DNA from: Roseococcus sp. SYP-B2431
GTDB lineage: Bacteria; Pseudomonadota; Alphaproteobacteria; Acetobacterales; Acetobacteraceae
DNA: 64,000 nucleotides
Reading direction: 5' to 3'
Assembly: GCF_004336745.1 (NCBI RefSeq)
Contig: NZ_SJXD01000022.1
Span: 186,001-250,000 of the forward strand
Below the pieces are notes generated by a model that was not told the DNA's origin, searched no databases, and was given only the letters and a program-made list of their open reading frames with translations. Below are positions 9,894 through 17,355 of this stretch, piece by piece. Each line of letters opens with the position of its first letter. Position 1 is the first letter of the stretch. The translations under genes were made by a program, and so were the position numbers.

Positions 9894-10556
9894 TCAGATG
9901 GGGCTCTGCAGGCGGTAGCCCTGGCCGCGCACGGTCTCGATCAGCCCATCGCCGAGCTTGCGGCGGAGCCTTGCCACAATGACCTCCAGCGTATTGGAGT
10001 CGCGGTCGAAATCCTGGGCATAGAGATGCTCGGTCAGTTCCGTCTTGGAGACGGGCCGGCCGGCATGCAGCGCCAGATAGGAGAAGAGCCCGTATTCCAG
10101 CGCCGTGAGCCGCACCGCCTGGCCCGCCCGCGAGACCCCGCGCGTGGCGGTGTCCAGCCGCACGTCGCCGAAGGTGAGCTCCGGCCGGGCCACGCCGTTG
10201 GACCGCCGGATCAGCGCGTTCAGCCGGGCCACGAGCTCGCCCATGGCGAAGGGCTTGGCCAGGTAGTCGTCCGCGCCGGCGTTCAGCCCCTCGACCTTCT
10301 CGCTCCAGGAGTCGCGGGCGGTAAGAATGAGGACGGGCATGGTCCGCTCGGCCGCGCGCCAGCGTCGCAGCACGGTGAGGCCGTCCACCCGCGGCAGGCC
10401 AAGGTCGAGCACGACGGCGTCGTAGGGCTCGGTCTCGCCCAGATGCAGCGCTTCCTCGCCGTCCAGGGCGCCGTCCACGGCGAAGCCCGCCTCGGTCAGG
10501 CTGGTACGGAGCTGCTGGTGCAGCTCGGGTGTGTCCTCGACGATGAGCAGGCGCAT
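9894..10556 (-). CDS. OmpR/PhoP-family response regulator
   Basis: This 220-residue DNA-binding regulator is the partner of the downstream kinase. The receiver domain has the acidic pair ED (residues 7-8), the phospho-acceptor Asp51 (AVVLDLGLP) and the LTARDSW and LAKPF motifs. The C-terminal winged helix (about residues 125-218) ends with the recognition region DRDSNTLEVIVARLRRKLG and GQGYRL. The ATG at 10556 (MRLLIVEDT) is the family start. Regulators of this class bind two tandem half-sites 11 bp apart, and exactly such repeats lie upstream of this operon. Confidence 0.93.
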   Translation of the reverse strand: MRLLIVEDTPELHQQLRTSLTEAGFAVDGALDGEEALHLGETEPYDAVVLDLGLPRVDGLTVLRRWRAAERTMPVLILTARDSWSEKVEGLNAGADDYLAKPFAMGELVARLNALIRRSNGVARPELTFGDVRLDTATRGVSRAGQAVRLTALEYGLFSYLALHAGRPVSKTELTEHLYAQDFDRDSNTLEVIVARLRRKLGDGLIETVRGQGYRLQSPI

Positions 10557-10605
10557 CCGGCCATCATGCACGCGTTGGGCCGGTGCGGTCCATCAGCGGG
10601 GGGAG

Positions 10606-10968
10606 CTACCGCTTGCCGGCGGAGGTCCGCGGCACCGGATGGGCCTCGTGGGAGTTTCGCTCCTGCACCGGGCCGCGCGAGCGGATCATCGCGCCGGTGG
10701 CGGCATCGAGCTCGACGGTGAAGAGCTGGCCGTTCGGTGGGAGAATCTTGATCTCGTAGAGCCACTGGCCGTCGTCCAGCTCCAGCTCGGCCTCGATGAC
10801 ACGGCCGCGATAGCGGCGCTCCACCTCGGAGAGCAGCTCGGAGAGGGGACGGATCTGCCCGGCCTCCAGCGCGGCCCGGGCCCGTTCATGGTCCCGCCGC
10901 TCCTGCGCCGCGGCCGGGGCGGCCAGGAAAAGGGTGAGGGCCAGGAGCGGCAGGAAACGGCGGCGCAT
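10606..10968 (-). CDS. Exported PepSY-domain protein
   Basis: This 120-residue protein has an N-terminal signal peptide (MRRRFLPLLALTLFLAAPAAAQ, likely cleaved after AAA) and one PepSY-like domain (LSELLSEVERRYRGRVIEAELELDD followed by YEIKILPPNGQLFTVELDAATG). PepSY proteins are periplasmic and in several systems modulate a peptidase or sensor. It is the first gene of the operon with the regulator and kinase, 49 bp before the regulator, so a role in tuning the kinase's periplasmic domain is plausible but inferred. The ATG at 10968 is chosen because it begins the signal peptide. Confidence 0.82.
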   Translation of the reverse strand: MRRRFLPLLALTLFLAAPAAAQERRDHERARAALEAGQIRPLSELLSEVERRYRGRVIEAELELDDGQWLYEIKILPPNGQLFTVELDAATGAMIRSRGPVQERNSHEAHPVPRTSAGKR

Positions 10969-10991
10969 GCGCTGGTGATTTGATCCTGAAG

Positions 10992-11032
10992 GGCTGAACC
11001 AAGGCTGAATCGGGCGCTCAGTCCAGTTCAGG
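10992..11032. promoter_or_regulatory. Candidate response-regulator operator, copy 1
   Basis: Two GGCTGAA half-sites start 11 bp apart (10992 and 11003), the spacing used by OmpR/PhoP-type regulators. The 41-bp block lies 24 bp upstream of the PepSY gene and recurs 96 bp further on. Confidence 0.55.
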
Positions 11033-11087
11033 GATGCGAGCCTTAGAAGGGGCATCGCGGGGGCTTTGGCCGGCTTCGCGCCCGAAT

Positions 11088-11129
11088 GGCTGAACGAAGG
11101 CTGAATCGGCCGCTCAGTCCATGTTCAGG
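11088..11129. promoter_or_regulatory. Candidate response-regulator operator, copy 2, with nearby -10 element
   Basis: This is a near-identical direct copy of the 10992-11032 block, with two mismatches and one inserted base. The GGCTGAA half-sites start at 11088 and 11099, again 11 bp apart. A TATAAG hexamer follows at 11138-11143, upstream of the small plus-strand membrane gene at 11213, so the site may activate that gene. Confidence 0.5.
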
Positions 11130-11212
11130 AAAGCTTCTATAAGGGGAAAGTCACGGTCGCCATGTGTCCTGCCCGTCGAGCGGGGGCGTCGCCGGGACAG
11201 GAGCTTTGGGTC

Positions 11213-11446
11213 ATGCTGGTCGGTCTGGAAGATCTGGCGCCGCATATGCTGGGCGTGTTCATGATCGCGCTGGCCTGCATCCCGCTCGTCTTCGTCTGGC
11301 AGGATCGAGGCCGCAAGCAGGCCGACCGGGACCGGATGGCGAAGCTGCAAGGCGAGGCCCGCCTGGCCGCGCGGCTGCGGGCCCGCGAAACGGCCAAGGT
11401 AGCGCCGCGCCTCGCCGCGGGCTGGATGGGCGAAGCCCGGCGCTAG
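11213..11446 (+). CDS. Small single-pass membrane protein, unknown function
   Basis: This 77-residue protein has one strong hydrophobic segment (HMLGVFMIALACIPLVFVW) followed by a basic, charged cytoplasmic tail rich in Arg and Ala. I do not recognise a family. The ATG at 11213 has AGGAG 9 nt upstream, which decides the start over an earlier in-frame ATG at 11162. It is divergent from the PepSY/regulator/kinase operon, and the second candidate operator lies about 85 bp upstream of it. It may therefore be a target of that two-component system, in the way small membrane proteins act in PhoP regulons elsewhere; this is inference. Confidence 0.6.
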   Translation: MLVGLEDLAPHMLGVFMIALACIPLVFVWQDRGRKQADRDRMAKLQGEARLAARLRARETAKVAPRLAAGWMGEARR

Positions 11447-11539
11447 GGCCGGGCTCCACAAGGCCGTTGCCAGCTCGGATTTTCCCAAGGACCGGCAACG
11501 GCGCCGGCCGCGCGAGCGGCCGGTGCCTTGCGTTCGGGC

Positions 11540-12127
11540 TCAGACGATCTTCGCGACCTCGTCGAAATCGAAGCGCGGCAGCCGCTCCATGACGCCGGAC
11601 GGGTCGCCGTGGCCCAGGTTGATGAGGAAATTCGTCTTGAAGCCCGAATCCGCGAAGAACTGCTCGTCGACCTTGGCATTGTCGAAGCCGCTCATGGGGC
11701 CGGTGTCCAAGCCGAGCGCGCGGGCCGCCAGGATCAGGTAGGCTCCCTGCAGCGTGCCGTTGCGGAAGGCCGTGGTGTCCGCCAGCGACCAGTTGCCCGA
11801 AAACCAGCTCTTGGCATCCGCATGCGGGAAGAGGCGGGGCAGATGGTCATAGAATTTCGGGTCATGCGCCACGATGACGGTGACGGGCGCGGTCATCGTC
11901 TTCTCGGTGTTGCCGGCCGAAAGGGCCTGCTTCAGCTTGGCCTTGGCCTCGGGCGAGCGGACGAAGACGAAGCGCGCGGGCGAGGCGTTGGCGCTGGTGG
12001 GGCCGAACTTCAGCAGATCGTAGAGCGCGTGCAGCTCCTCGTCGGTGACGGGAGCGTCCGTCCACTTGTTCTGCGTGCGCGCGCTGCGGAACAGCGTATC
12101 GAGGGCGGCGGCGTCGAGCTTGGTCAT
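11540..12127 (-). CDS. rutE: Nitroreductase-family protein, RutE-like (malonic semialdehyde reductase type)
   Basis: This 195-residue FMN-dependent cytosolic oxidoreductase matches the RutE/HadB/YdfG-like branch of the nitroreductase superfamily in length and landmarks: [40 protein letters not shown] at the N-terminus, [15 protein letters not shown], and the C-terminal NLGHGD. RutE reduces the toxic malonic semialdehyde formed in pyrimidine breakdown. No other rut gene is nearby, so the physiological substrate is uncertain and the symbol denotes family only. It is preceded on its strand by a copy of a dispersed GC-rich repeat (12228-12265). Confidence 0.8.
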   Translation of the reverse strand: MTKLDAAALDTLFRSARTQNKWTDAPVTDEELHALYDLLKFGPTSANASPARFVFVRSPEAKAKLKQALSAGNTEKTMTAPVTVIVAHDPKFYDHLPRLFPHADAKSWFSGNWSLADTTAFRNGTLQGAYLILAARALGLDTGPMSGFDNAKVDEQFFADSGFKTNFLINLGHGDPSGVMERLPRFDFDEVAKIV

Positions 12128-12227
12128 CGGGAGGCTCCGATCGGGTTGATGCGCCGACTATGCCGGCGCCCGCCCTGCCCGGCCATCCCGCCCAAGGCAT
12201 GAAGGTCATTCACGGGGCTGATGGTCG

Positions 12228-12265
12228 AGCCCTCGGACGCCGGACGCGCTTGGCTTCGCCGCGCC
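12228..12265 (-). repeat. Dispersed GC-rich intergenic element, short copy
   Basis: Read on the minus strand, this copy has GCGGCGAAGCCAAGCGCG followed by CCGGCGTCCGAGGGC. It shares a 15-bp core (CTTGGCTTCGCCGCG on the plus strand, 12249-12263) with the copy at 61883-61931, and the same block order with the tandem repeat at 35690-36083. It lacks the central hairpin of the longer copies. Confidence 0.55.
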
Positions 12266-12329
12266 ACGGCTGCGTCGGCGGAAGGTCAGCGTGGCGGCGC
12301 CTGCCGCTGTGCGGCCAGGTTCCGAGAGG

Positions 12330-12890
12330 CTAGCCCTCGACCTGCTCCACCGCCACGACCTCGGGAATGTAGTGGCGCAGCATGTTCTCAACGCCGTGCT
12401 TGAGCGTGGCGCGCGAGGAGGGGCAGCCGCTGCAGGCGCCCTGCATGGTCAGCTTCACCATGCCGTCGCGATACCCGCGGAAGACGATGTCGCCGCCGTC
12501 GCCGGCCACCGCCGGGCGGACGCGCTGGTCCAGCAGTTCCTTGATCTGTTCGACGATCTCGGCGTCGGCGGGGTCGAAATCCTCGTCCGCCTCGGCGCCG
12601 ACGCCCTCGATCACGGGCTGGCCTGAGAGGAAATGCTCCATCACGGCCCCGAGCACCTGCGGGCGGAGCGCCTGCCAGTCCGTGGCGTCCGTCTTGGTGA
12701 CGGTGATGAAGTCTGTGCCCAGGAAGACGCGCGCCACGCCGTCCAGCGCGAAGAGGCGGCTGGCCAGCGGCGCGCGGCCCGCATCGTCGCCGGCGACGAA
12801 ATCGGCCGTTCCGGCCTCGCCCATCACGCTCCGGCCGGGCAGGAACTTCAGGGTGGCAGGGTTGGGCGTGCTCTCGGTCTCGATGAACAT
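12330..12890 (-). CDS. Nfu/NifU-type Fe-S cluster carrier protein
   Basis: This 186-residue cytosolic protein has an N-terminal Nfu_N domain (MFIETESTPNPATLKFLPGR and the FxxDGV.RVFLG..FITV stretch, residues 1-90) and a C-terminal NifU domain (about 110-186). The latter holds the cluster-binding CSGC motif after GDGGDIVF. Such proteins accept Fe-S clusters from the ISC or SUF assembly scaffold and pass them to client enzymes. Clients encoded nearby could include aconitase (acnA, 13 kb away), but this is inference. The ATG at 12890 begins exactly at the family's MFIETE. Confidence 0.93.
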   Translation of the reverse strand: MFIETESTPNPATLKFLPGRSVMGEAGTADFVAGDDAGRAPLASRLFALDGVARVFLGTDFITVTKTDATDWQALRPQVLGAVMEHFLSGQPVIEGVGAEADEDFDPADAEIVEQIKELLDQRVRPAVAGDGGDIVFRGYRDGMVKLTMQGACSGCPSSRATLKHGVENMLRHYIPEVVAVEQVEG

Positions 12891-12996
12891 GTTTTGGTGT
12901 CCTTCAATCCGGGCTGATGTGGTCCGGTTTAGGCAGGGACGCAAGGTGGCACGGGGGTTGCTGCCTCGCCGGTCCGACCCGACCCAGGAGCATGTC

Positions 12997-13527
12997 ATGC
13001 TGGCCGATCCCATCCGCCTCGCCTTCCGCCCGCCCGGCCGGCTCGACGTGCCGGAGCCGCCGGATGGCGGGCCGGCGCTGGGCCCGGACGAGGCGCTCCC
13101 CATCCCGGGCGAGATCACCTTCGACGACGTGCTGCAGGGGCTGAACCCGCTGCATCATCTGCCGGGCGTCGGCATCGCCTACCGGGCGGTGACCGGCGCG
13201 GACATCCATCCGGCGATGCGCGTCCTCGGCGCGGGCATCCTGGGCGGGCCGCTGGGCATGGCGCTGGCGGGCGTCGCTTCCGCCGTCGAGATGACGATGC
13301 CCGGCGCCCGGTTGCGGGCCGCGCTGAACGGCGAGCCGGATCCGCTGCCGGCCGCGCGCCCCGCCACGGCAGGCGTCGCCGCGCAGGACGTGGCGGGCGC
13401 CTATCGCCGCTGGGCAGAGCTGGCCTCGCCGGCCCGGACCATGGCGGCGCTGGCCGAGGCCACGCGGCTGCCCGGACCGGCGACACAGAGCACCGACCGG
13501 AGGACCGATCAGGCCCCGGCGGGGTAG
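12997..13527 (+). CDS. Hypothetical protein with a central glycine-rich hydrophobic segment
   Basis: This 176-residue protein is not recognised. The start at 12997 has AGGAG 6 nt upstream. A proline-rich N-terminal third precedes a conserved-looking block (LNPLHHLPGVGIAYRAVTG) and a hydrophobic glycine-rich segment (VLGAGILGGPLGMALAGVASAVEM, residues about 80-103). A low-complexity Ala/Pro tail follows. The hydrophobic segment resembles a glycine-zipper, which suggests membrane association. Its 3' end overlaps the convergent YggS gene by 19 bp. Its codon use looks like that of its neighbours. Confidence 0.6.
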   Translation: MLADPIRLAFRPPGRLDVPEPPDGGPALGPDEALPIPGEITFDDVLQGLNPLHHLPGVGIAYRAVTGADIHPAMRVLGAGILGGPLGMALAGVASAVEMTMPGARLRAALNGEPDPLPAARPATAGVAAQDVAGAYRRWAELASPARTMAALAEATRLPGPATQSTDRRTDQAPAG

Positions 13528-14192
13528 GGCCGCGCGCCGAAGATCGCCGAGCCGACTCGGATCAGGGTGGCGCCCTCCTCGATCGCCGTCTCGAAATCGC
13601 CGCTCATGCCCATGGAGAGCTTGGCCAGCCCGTGCTCCTTCGCCATTGCGGCCAGGGCGGCGAAATGCGGGCGCGGATCGCCCTCGGCCGGCGGGATGCA
13701 CATGAGGCCGGTGACCGGCAGACCCCATTCCTCGCGGCAGGCGCGGAGGAAGCCTGGCGCCTCGGCGCGCGAGATGCCGGACTTCTGGGGCTCGTCGCCG
13801 ATATTCACCTGGATCATCAGCTCCGGCCGGTGGTTCTCCTTCGCCATGGCCTCGGCGATCGCCTGGGCGAGCTTCGGGCGGTCCAGGCTCTCGATGACAT
13901 CGGCCAGCCGCACGGCGTCGCGCGCCTTGTTGGTCTGCAGCCCGCCAATGATGTGAAGCCGCAAGGACGGATGGCGCTCCCGCAACGGCGGGAATTTCTG
14001 CGCCGCCTCCTGGACGCGGTTCTCGCCGAAGACGGCCTGGCCCGCGGCAAGCGCGGCCGCCACGGCCTCGGCCGGATGCGTCTTGGAGACGGCCACCAGC
14101 GTGACCGCCGCGGGGTCGCGGCCGGCCCTGCGGGCCGCCGTCTCGATTCGCGCGAGGATTCGGGCGAGGCTCTGGGGGATGTCGTCTGGCAT
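13509..14192 (-). CDS. YggS-family PLP homeostasis protein
   Basis: This 227-residue cytosolic protein is of the YggS/PROSC family, which binds pyridoxal 5'-phosphate through a lysine (VAVSKTHP) without known catalysis and helps balance free PLP and amino acid pools. Other landmarks are FGENRVQEA, HIIGGLQTNKA, QVNIGDEPQKSG, LMCIPP and SMGMSGDFETAIEEGATLIRVGSAIFG. The variant HIIGGLQTNK replaces the usual HFIGxLQxNK. The ATG at 14192 (MPDDIPQSL) fits the family length. This start codon overlaps, base for base, the start assigned to the divergent TenI-like gene. Confidence 0.93.
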   Translation of the reverse strand: MPDDIPQSLARILARIETAARRAGRDPAAVTLVAVSKTHPAEAVAAALAAGQAVFGENRVQEAAQKFPPLRERHPSLRLHIIGGLQTNKARDAVRLADVIESLDRPKLAQAIAEAMAKENHRPELMIQVNIGDEPQKSGISRAEAPGFLRACREEWGLPVTGLMCIPPAEGDPRPHFAALAAMAKEHGLAKLSMGMSGDFETAIEEGATLIRVGSAIFGARPYPAGA

Positions 14193-14820
14193 GCACCATA
14201 GAATACGGAGAGGGGCGCGCGGCGCCAGGGGCGCAACGGCCCCGGTGCCGGCGCTGTGGCTCCTGAGCGACCCGGCGCGGCTGCCGGATCCGACGCCGCT
14301 GCTCGACGGGCTGCCCCGCGGCGCGGCGGTCCTGCTGCGCGGCGCGGCGCCGGAGGTGGCGCGCCGCGTGGCCCGGATCTGCCGGGCCAAAGGCCTCCTC
14401 CTGCTGGTCAGCGGCGATGGGCGGGCCGCACTCCGCCTCGGCGCCGGGCTGCACGTCCCCGACCGGGCAGCCTGCCGCAACCTGCTGCCCTTCCTGTTGA
14501 ATCGGCGATCGCGGCTGCTTTCCACGGCGATCCATGGCCGCATCGGCGTGGCGCGGGCACGGCGGCTCGGAGCTGATGCGGCCCTGGTATCGCCAGCCTT
14601 CCCCACGGAGAGCCACCCCGGCGCAACGGCGCTGGGCCCGCTTCGCTGGGCCGTGCTGGCGGGCGCCGCCCGTCGGCCCGCGGTGGCGCTGGGAGGCATG
14701 ACGGCCCTCCGGATGCGCCGTCTGCCCGGGCGGAGAGCCGCCGGCTGGGCCGCCATCGGGGCCTGGCAGCAGTCTGTGGCGCATCAGCCACAGTGTCTCA
14801 GGGAAGTCGCGCTCCCATGA
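14191..14820 (+). CDS. Thiamine phosphate synthase-like (TenI/ThiE-fold) protein
   Basis: This roughly 209-residue protein resembles the ThiE/TenI family: WLLSDPARLPDPTPLLDGLPRGAAVLLRG at the N-terminus, a central CRAKGLLLLVSGDGRAALRLGAGLHVPD, then DAALVSPAFPTESHPGATALGP and the VALGGMT segment that binds phosphate in ThiE. It lacks the clear Mg2+-diphosphate motifs of true ThiE, so a TenI-like or degenerate role is more likely than thiamine phosphate synthesis. The start is uncertain: ATG at 14191 faces the YggS start, ATG at 14179 lies inside yggS, and later GTG codons exist. The thiS/thiG genes are about 49 kb away. Confidence 0.65.
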   Translation: MHHRIRRGARGARGATAPVPALWLLSDPARLPDPTPLLDGLPRGAAVLLRGAAPEVARRVARICRAKGLLLLVSGDGRAALRLGAGLHVPDRAACRNLLPFLLNRRSRLLSTAIHGRIGVARARRLGADAALVSPAFPTESHPGATALGPLRWAVLAGAARRPAVALGGMTALRMRRLPGRRAAGWAAIGAWQQSVAHQPQCLREVALP

Positions 14821-15009
14821 TGATGTCGGTTGCCCGGTCGTAAGGCGTCGACGCATAGTCCGTCGCGGACCCAAGTGATCGTTGGTTTGTACGGACCGGT
14901 TATGCCCGGGACGCAGCAGACCGGGGGGTCACGGCCTCGCCCAGGGATGGGGGGGGAGGGTCAAGGGGAACAAAGCCGGCCGAGGCCGGCGCGTGAGGAG
15001 AGTTTGAAC

Positions 15010-16443
15010 ATGCGCAAGATTTTGCTGGGCACGACGGCAGTCGTCTCGGCGGTCGTGGGCAGCGCCGTCATGGCGCCCCAGGCCTCCGCTCAGGAAGCGC
15101 CGACCGTTCGTATCGGCGGCTTCTTCCGGGCTTACTATGGCTACACGCAGCAGAGCAGCCGTAACTCGGTGACCTCGACGGGCCTGCCGCAGAACGTCGG
15201 CGGCGGTACCGAGTCCATTCCTGGCATCGGCACCAGCACGACCTCGACCAACAACATCGCTCGCCTCGGCAAGCACGACATCTCGACCGACGCCGGCATC
15301 GACGTCATCGTGTCCGGCAAGCTGGCCAATGGCCTGACCTACGGCGCGCAGATCTCGCTGAACAGCAGCGGCCTCGAAGGCCGTCAGCTCGTCCAGGGCC
15401 GCGCCAGCGCCGGCAAGACCACGGTCGCCGTGGACGAGATGTACGCCTACATCGCGCATCCGCGCTTCGGCCAGGTCCGCTTCGGTGACGAAGACGGCGT
15501 CATGGGCGGCCTGATGAACTCGGGCTGGGTCCAGGGCTTCGGCACGGGCGGCGTGCACGGTTCGTGGGAGAGCTTCGTGACCCGCCAGGCCGGCGGTCGT
15601 ACGACGACGGCGCCGGGCGGCCTCGGCGACGCCTCGAAGATCATCTACATGTCGCCGCAGTTCTTCGGCTTCGACTTCGGCGCGAGCTTCGCCCCGAACG
15701 CGAACGTCGGCGAGGACACGGGCTGCCCCAACAACGCAAGCTCGGGCTACTGCGACACCGCCTATGCCTTCTCCGGCGCCCGCAACTTCGGCATCTACGC
15801 CGCGGGTCCCGAGCAGAACGTGAAGCGCAACGAGGTCCAGGCCGCTCTTCGCTGGCGTGGCAACCTGGCCGGCGTCGGCCTCGCCGCGACGGTCGGCTAC
15901 ATCGGGGCCGGCGCGGCCCGCGACATCTCGACCGCTGGCGCGCAGTCCCGCGTGTTCAACGGCCTGAACATCTGGCAGGTCGGCGCCCAGGCGAGCGCCT
16001 ACGGCTTCACCGTGGGTGCGAACTACACCTTCGGCGACTACAACTTCTTCTGGGGCAGCACCATGCGTGGTGACCGCCAGGCGGAGCAGCTGACGGTCGG
16101 TGCCCAGTACACCGTCGGGCCCTTCACGATCGGTTCGAACTTCGTGACCGGCCTCTTCGAGGGCGGTAGCCGCTCGAGCTTCACCGACAGCACCACCGGC
16201 CCGCTCGTTCAGGGCACCTGCCGCCCGACGGTGGCTGGCGCGTCGAACTCCTGCGCCGGCATGCGCCGCTGGGGCGTTGCCGTCGGTGGCAACTACCGCC
16301 TTGCCCCCGGCATGGACCTGATCGCCGAGTGGGTTCACTACTCGGTGCGTGAGCAGGGCCGTGATCTCGATCCGAACCGCCCCGGCGTCCAGAGCCGCGC
16401 GTTCTCGGACGTGTTCATCCTCGGCACGCGTATCGCCTTCTGA
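15010..16443 (+). CDS. Outer-membrane porin (Porin_4 type)
   Basis: This 477-residue protein has a signal peptide (MRKILLGTTAVVSAVVGSAV followed by MAPQASAQEA, cleaved after ASA) and a body of alternating polar and aromatic beta strands typical of trimeric general porins. VRIGGFFRAYYGY is the first strand, and the last strand ends in the outer-membrane insertion signal with terminal Phe (FILGTRIAF). Two Cys pairs (GCPNNASSGYC and TCRPTVAGASNSC) lie in presumed extracellular loops. The ATG at 15010 has GAGGAG upstream. Codon use is visibly biased toward C-ending codons, consistent with high expression. A strong terminator follows. It passes small hydrophilic solutes; specificity is unknown. 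Confidence 0.92.
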   Translation: MRKILLGTTAVVSAVVGSAVMAPQASAQEAPTVRIGGFFRAYYGYTQQSSRNSVTSTGLPQNVGGGTESIPGIGTSTTSTNNIARLGKHDISTDAGIDVIVSGKLANGLTYGAQISLNSSGLEGRQLVQGRASAGKTTVAVDEMYAYIAHPRFGQVRFGDEDGVMGGLMNSGWVQGFGTGGVHGSWESFVTRQAGGRTTTAPGGLGDASKIIYMSPQFFGFDFGASFAPNANVGEDTGCPNNASSGYCDTAYAFSGARNFGIYAAGPEQNVKRNEVQAALRWRGNLAGVGLAATVGYIGAGAARDISTAGAQSRVFNGLNIWQVGAQASAYGFTVGANYTFGDYNFFWGSTMRGDRQAEQLTVGAQYTVGPFTIGSNFVTGLFEGGSRSSFTDSTTGPLVQGTCRPTVAGASNSCAGMRRWGVAVGGNYRLAPGMDLIAEWVHYSVREQGRDLDPNRPGVQSRAFSDVFILGTRIAF

Positions 16444-16468
16444 GGCTCGTCACTCTTCGTGACGGGAC

Positions 16469-16503
16469 GGGGCGGCAGGGCAACCTGCCGCCCCTTTTCT
16501 TTT
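16469..16503 (+). terminator. Rho-independent terminator of the porin gene
   Basis: A perfect 11-bp GC stem (arms 16469-16479 and 16484-16494) with GCAA loop is followed by TTTTCTTTT. It lies 25 bp past the porin stop and is one of the strongest terminators in the window. Confidence 0.92.
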
Positions 16504-16530
16504 GCAAGCCCCTCCCCTAGAAGCGCATTC

Positions 16531-17085
16531 ATGACACACGCCAGCCGTCCGATTCTCGCACTGGGCCTCGCCCTGGTCGTCCTTGCGGCCTGCCAGAGCG
16601 GCCGCCAGGTGCGCAACGACGAGTACGGCACCGACAACGCCCGCGAACTGGCGCTGCGCCAGACGGGCGCCAATCCGACGAGCTCCGGCATCGTGGTCTT
16701 CGGCGTGGACCGCTCGCGCGAGGCGCAGGGTGGCGGGACCGGCGCCAATGCCGGCGGCGGCGGGATGACGGTGAACGCCTATCTCTGGCGCGCCACGCTC
16801 GACACCCTCTCCTTCATGCCCCTGGCCAGTGCCGATCCCTTTGGCGGCGTGATCATCACCGACTGGTACTCGCCGCCCCAGGCGGAAGGCGAGCGCTTTA
16901 AGGCGACCGCCTATGTGATCGGCCGCCAGCTTCGCTCCGATGGCGTGCGCGTGCAGGTCTTCCGCCAGGTGAACCGCAACGGCGCCTGGGTGGATGCCGC
17001 CGCCTCCACCGCCACGAATTCCGAGATGGAGGACCGCGTCCTCGCCCGCGCCCGCGAGCTGCGGAGCCAGTCGGCGGGCCGCTGA
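16531..17085 (+). CDS. DUF3576-family lipoprotein
   Basis: This 184-residue protein is a predicted lipoprotein: the signal segment RPILALGLALVVLAAC ends in a lipobox with the lipidated Cys. The mature part matches the DUF3576 family (VNAYLWRATLDTLSFMPLASADPFGGVIITDWY), found in alphaproteobacteria next to leuS, as here. Function is unknown; the domain may be envelope-associated because lptE lies in the same gene order. It starts 28 bp after the porin terminator, so it needs its own promoter or read-through. The ATG at 16531 is set by the signal peptide. Confidence 0.85.
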   Translation: MTHASRPILALGLALVVLAACQSGRQVRNDEYGTDNARELALRQTGANPTSSGIVVFGVDRSREAQGGGTGANAGGGGMTVNAYLWRATLDTLSFMPLASADPFGGVIITDWYSPPQAEGERFKATAYVIGRQLRSDGVRVQVFRQVNRNGAWVDAAASTATNSEMEDRVLARARELRSQSAGR

Positions 17086-17178
17086 CCGCCGCTCCAGGCG
17101 CGGCCTGCCCTCCTCGGGCCGCCATTCGAGAGGACGATCCGGCGACGGAGCCCGCCTTCCCCTGGGAAGATGAGACGG

Positions 17179-17210
17179 CCGCGGCACGGTCGCGCCCGCC
17201 AGTGCCGCGG
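17179..17210. other. Inverted repeat in the leuS upstream region
   Basis: CCGCGGCAC (17179-17187) and GTGCCGCGG (17202-17210) form 9-bp arms around a 14-nt loop in the 270-bp gap before leuS. No T-run follows. It could be a weak terminator after DUF3576 or a leader structure of leuS. I see no T-box or leucine-codon leader peptide in the gap. Confidence 0.4.
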
Positions 17211-17355
17211 GGCGGCCGACGCAGGAGCGCCGCGCGCGATCCCCGGCCAACGATCGCCCTCCGCCGCACCTCCCCCCAATGAAATCGACACGCGGGCGGA
17301 GATCCCGGTCAAGCCGCCTTGAGGTGGCGGCGGGGCGGCTCTATTCAGGACCGTC

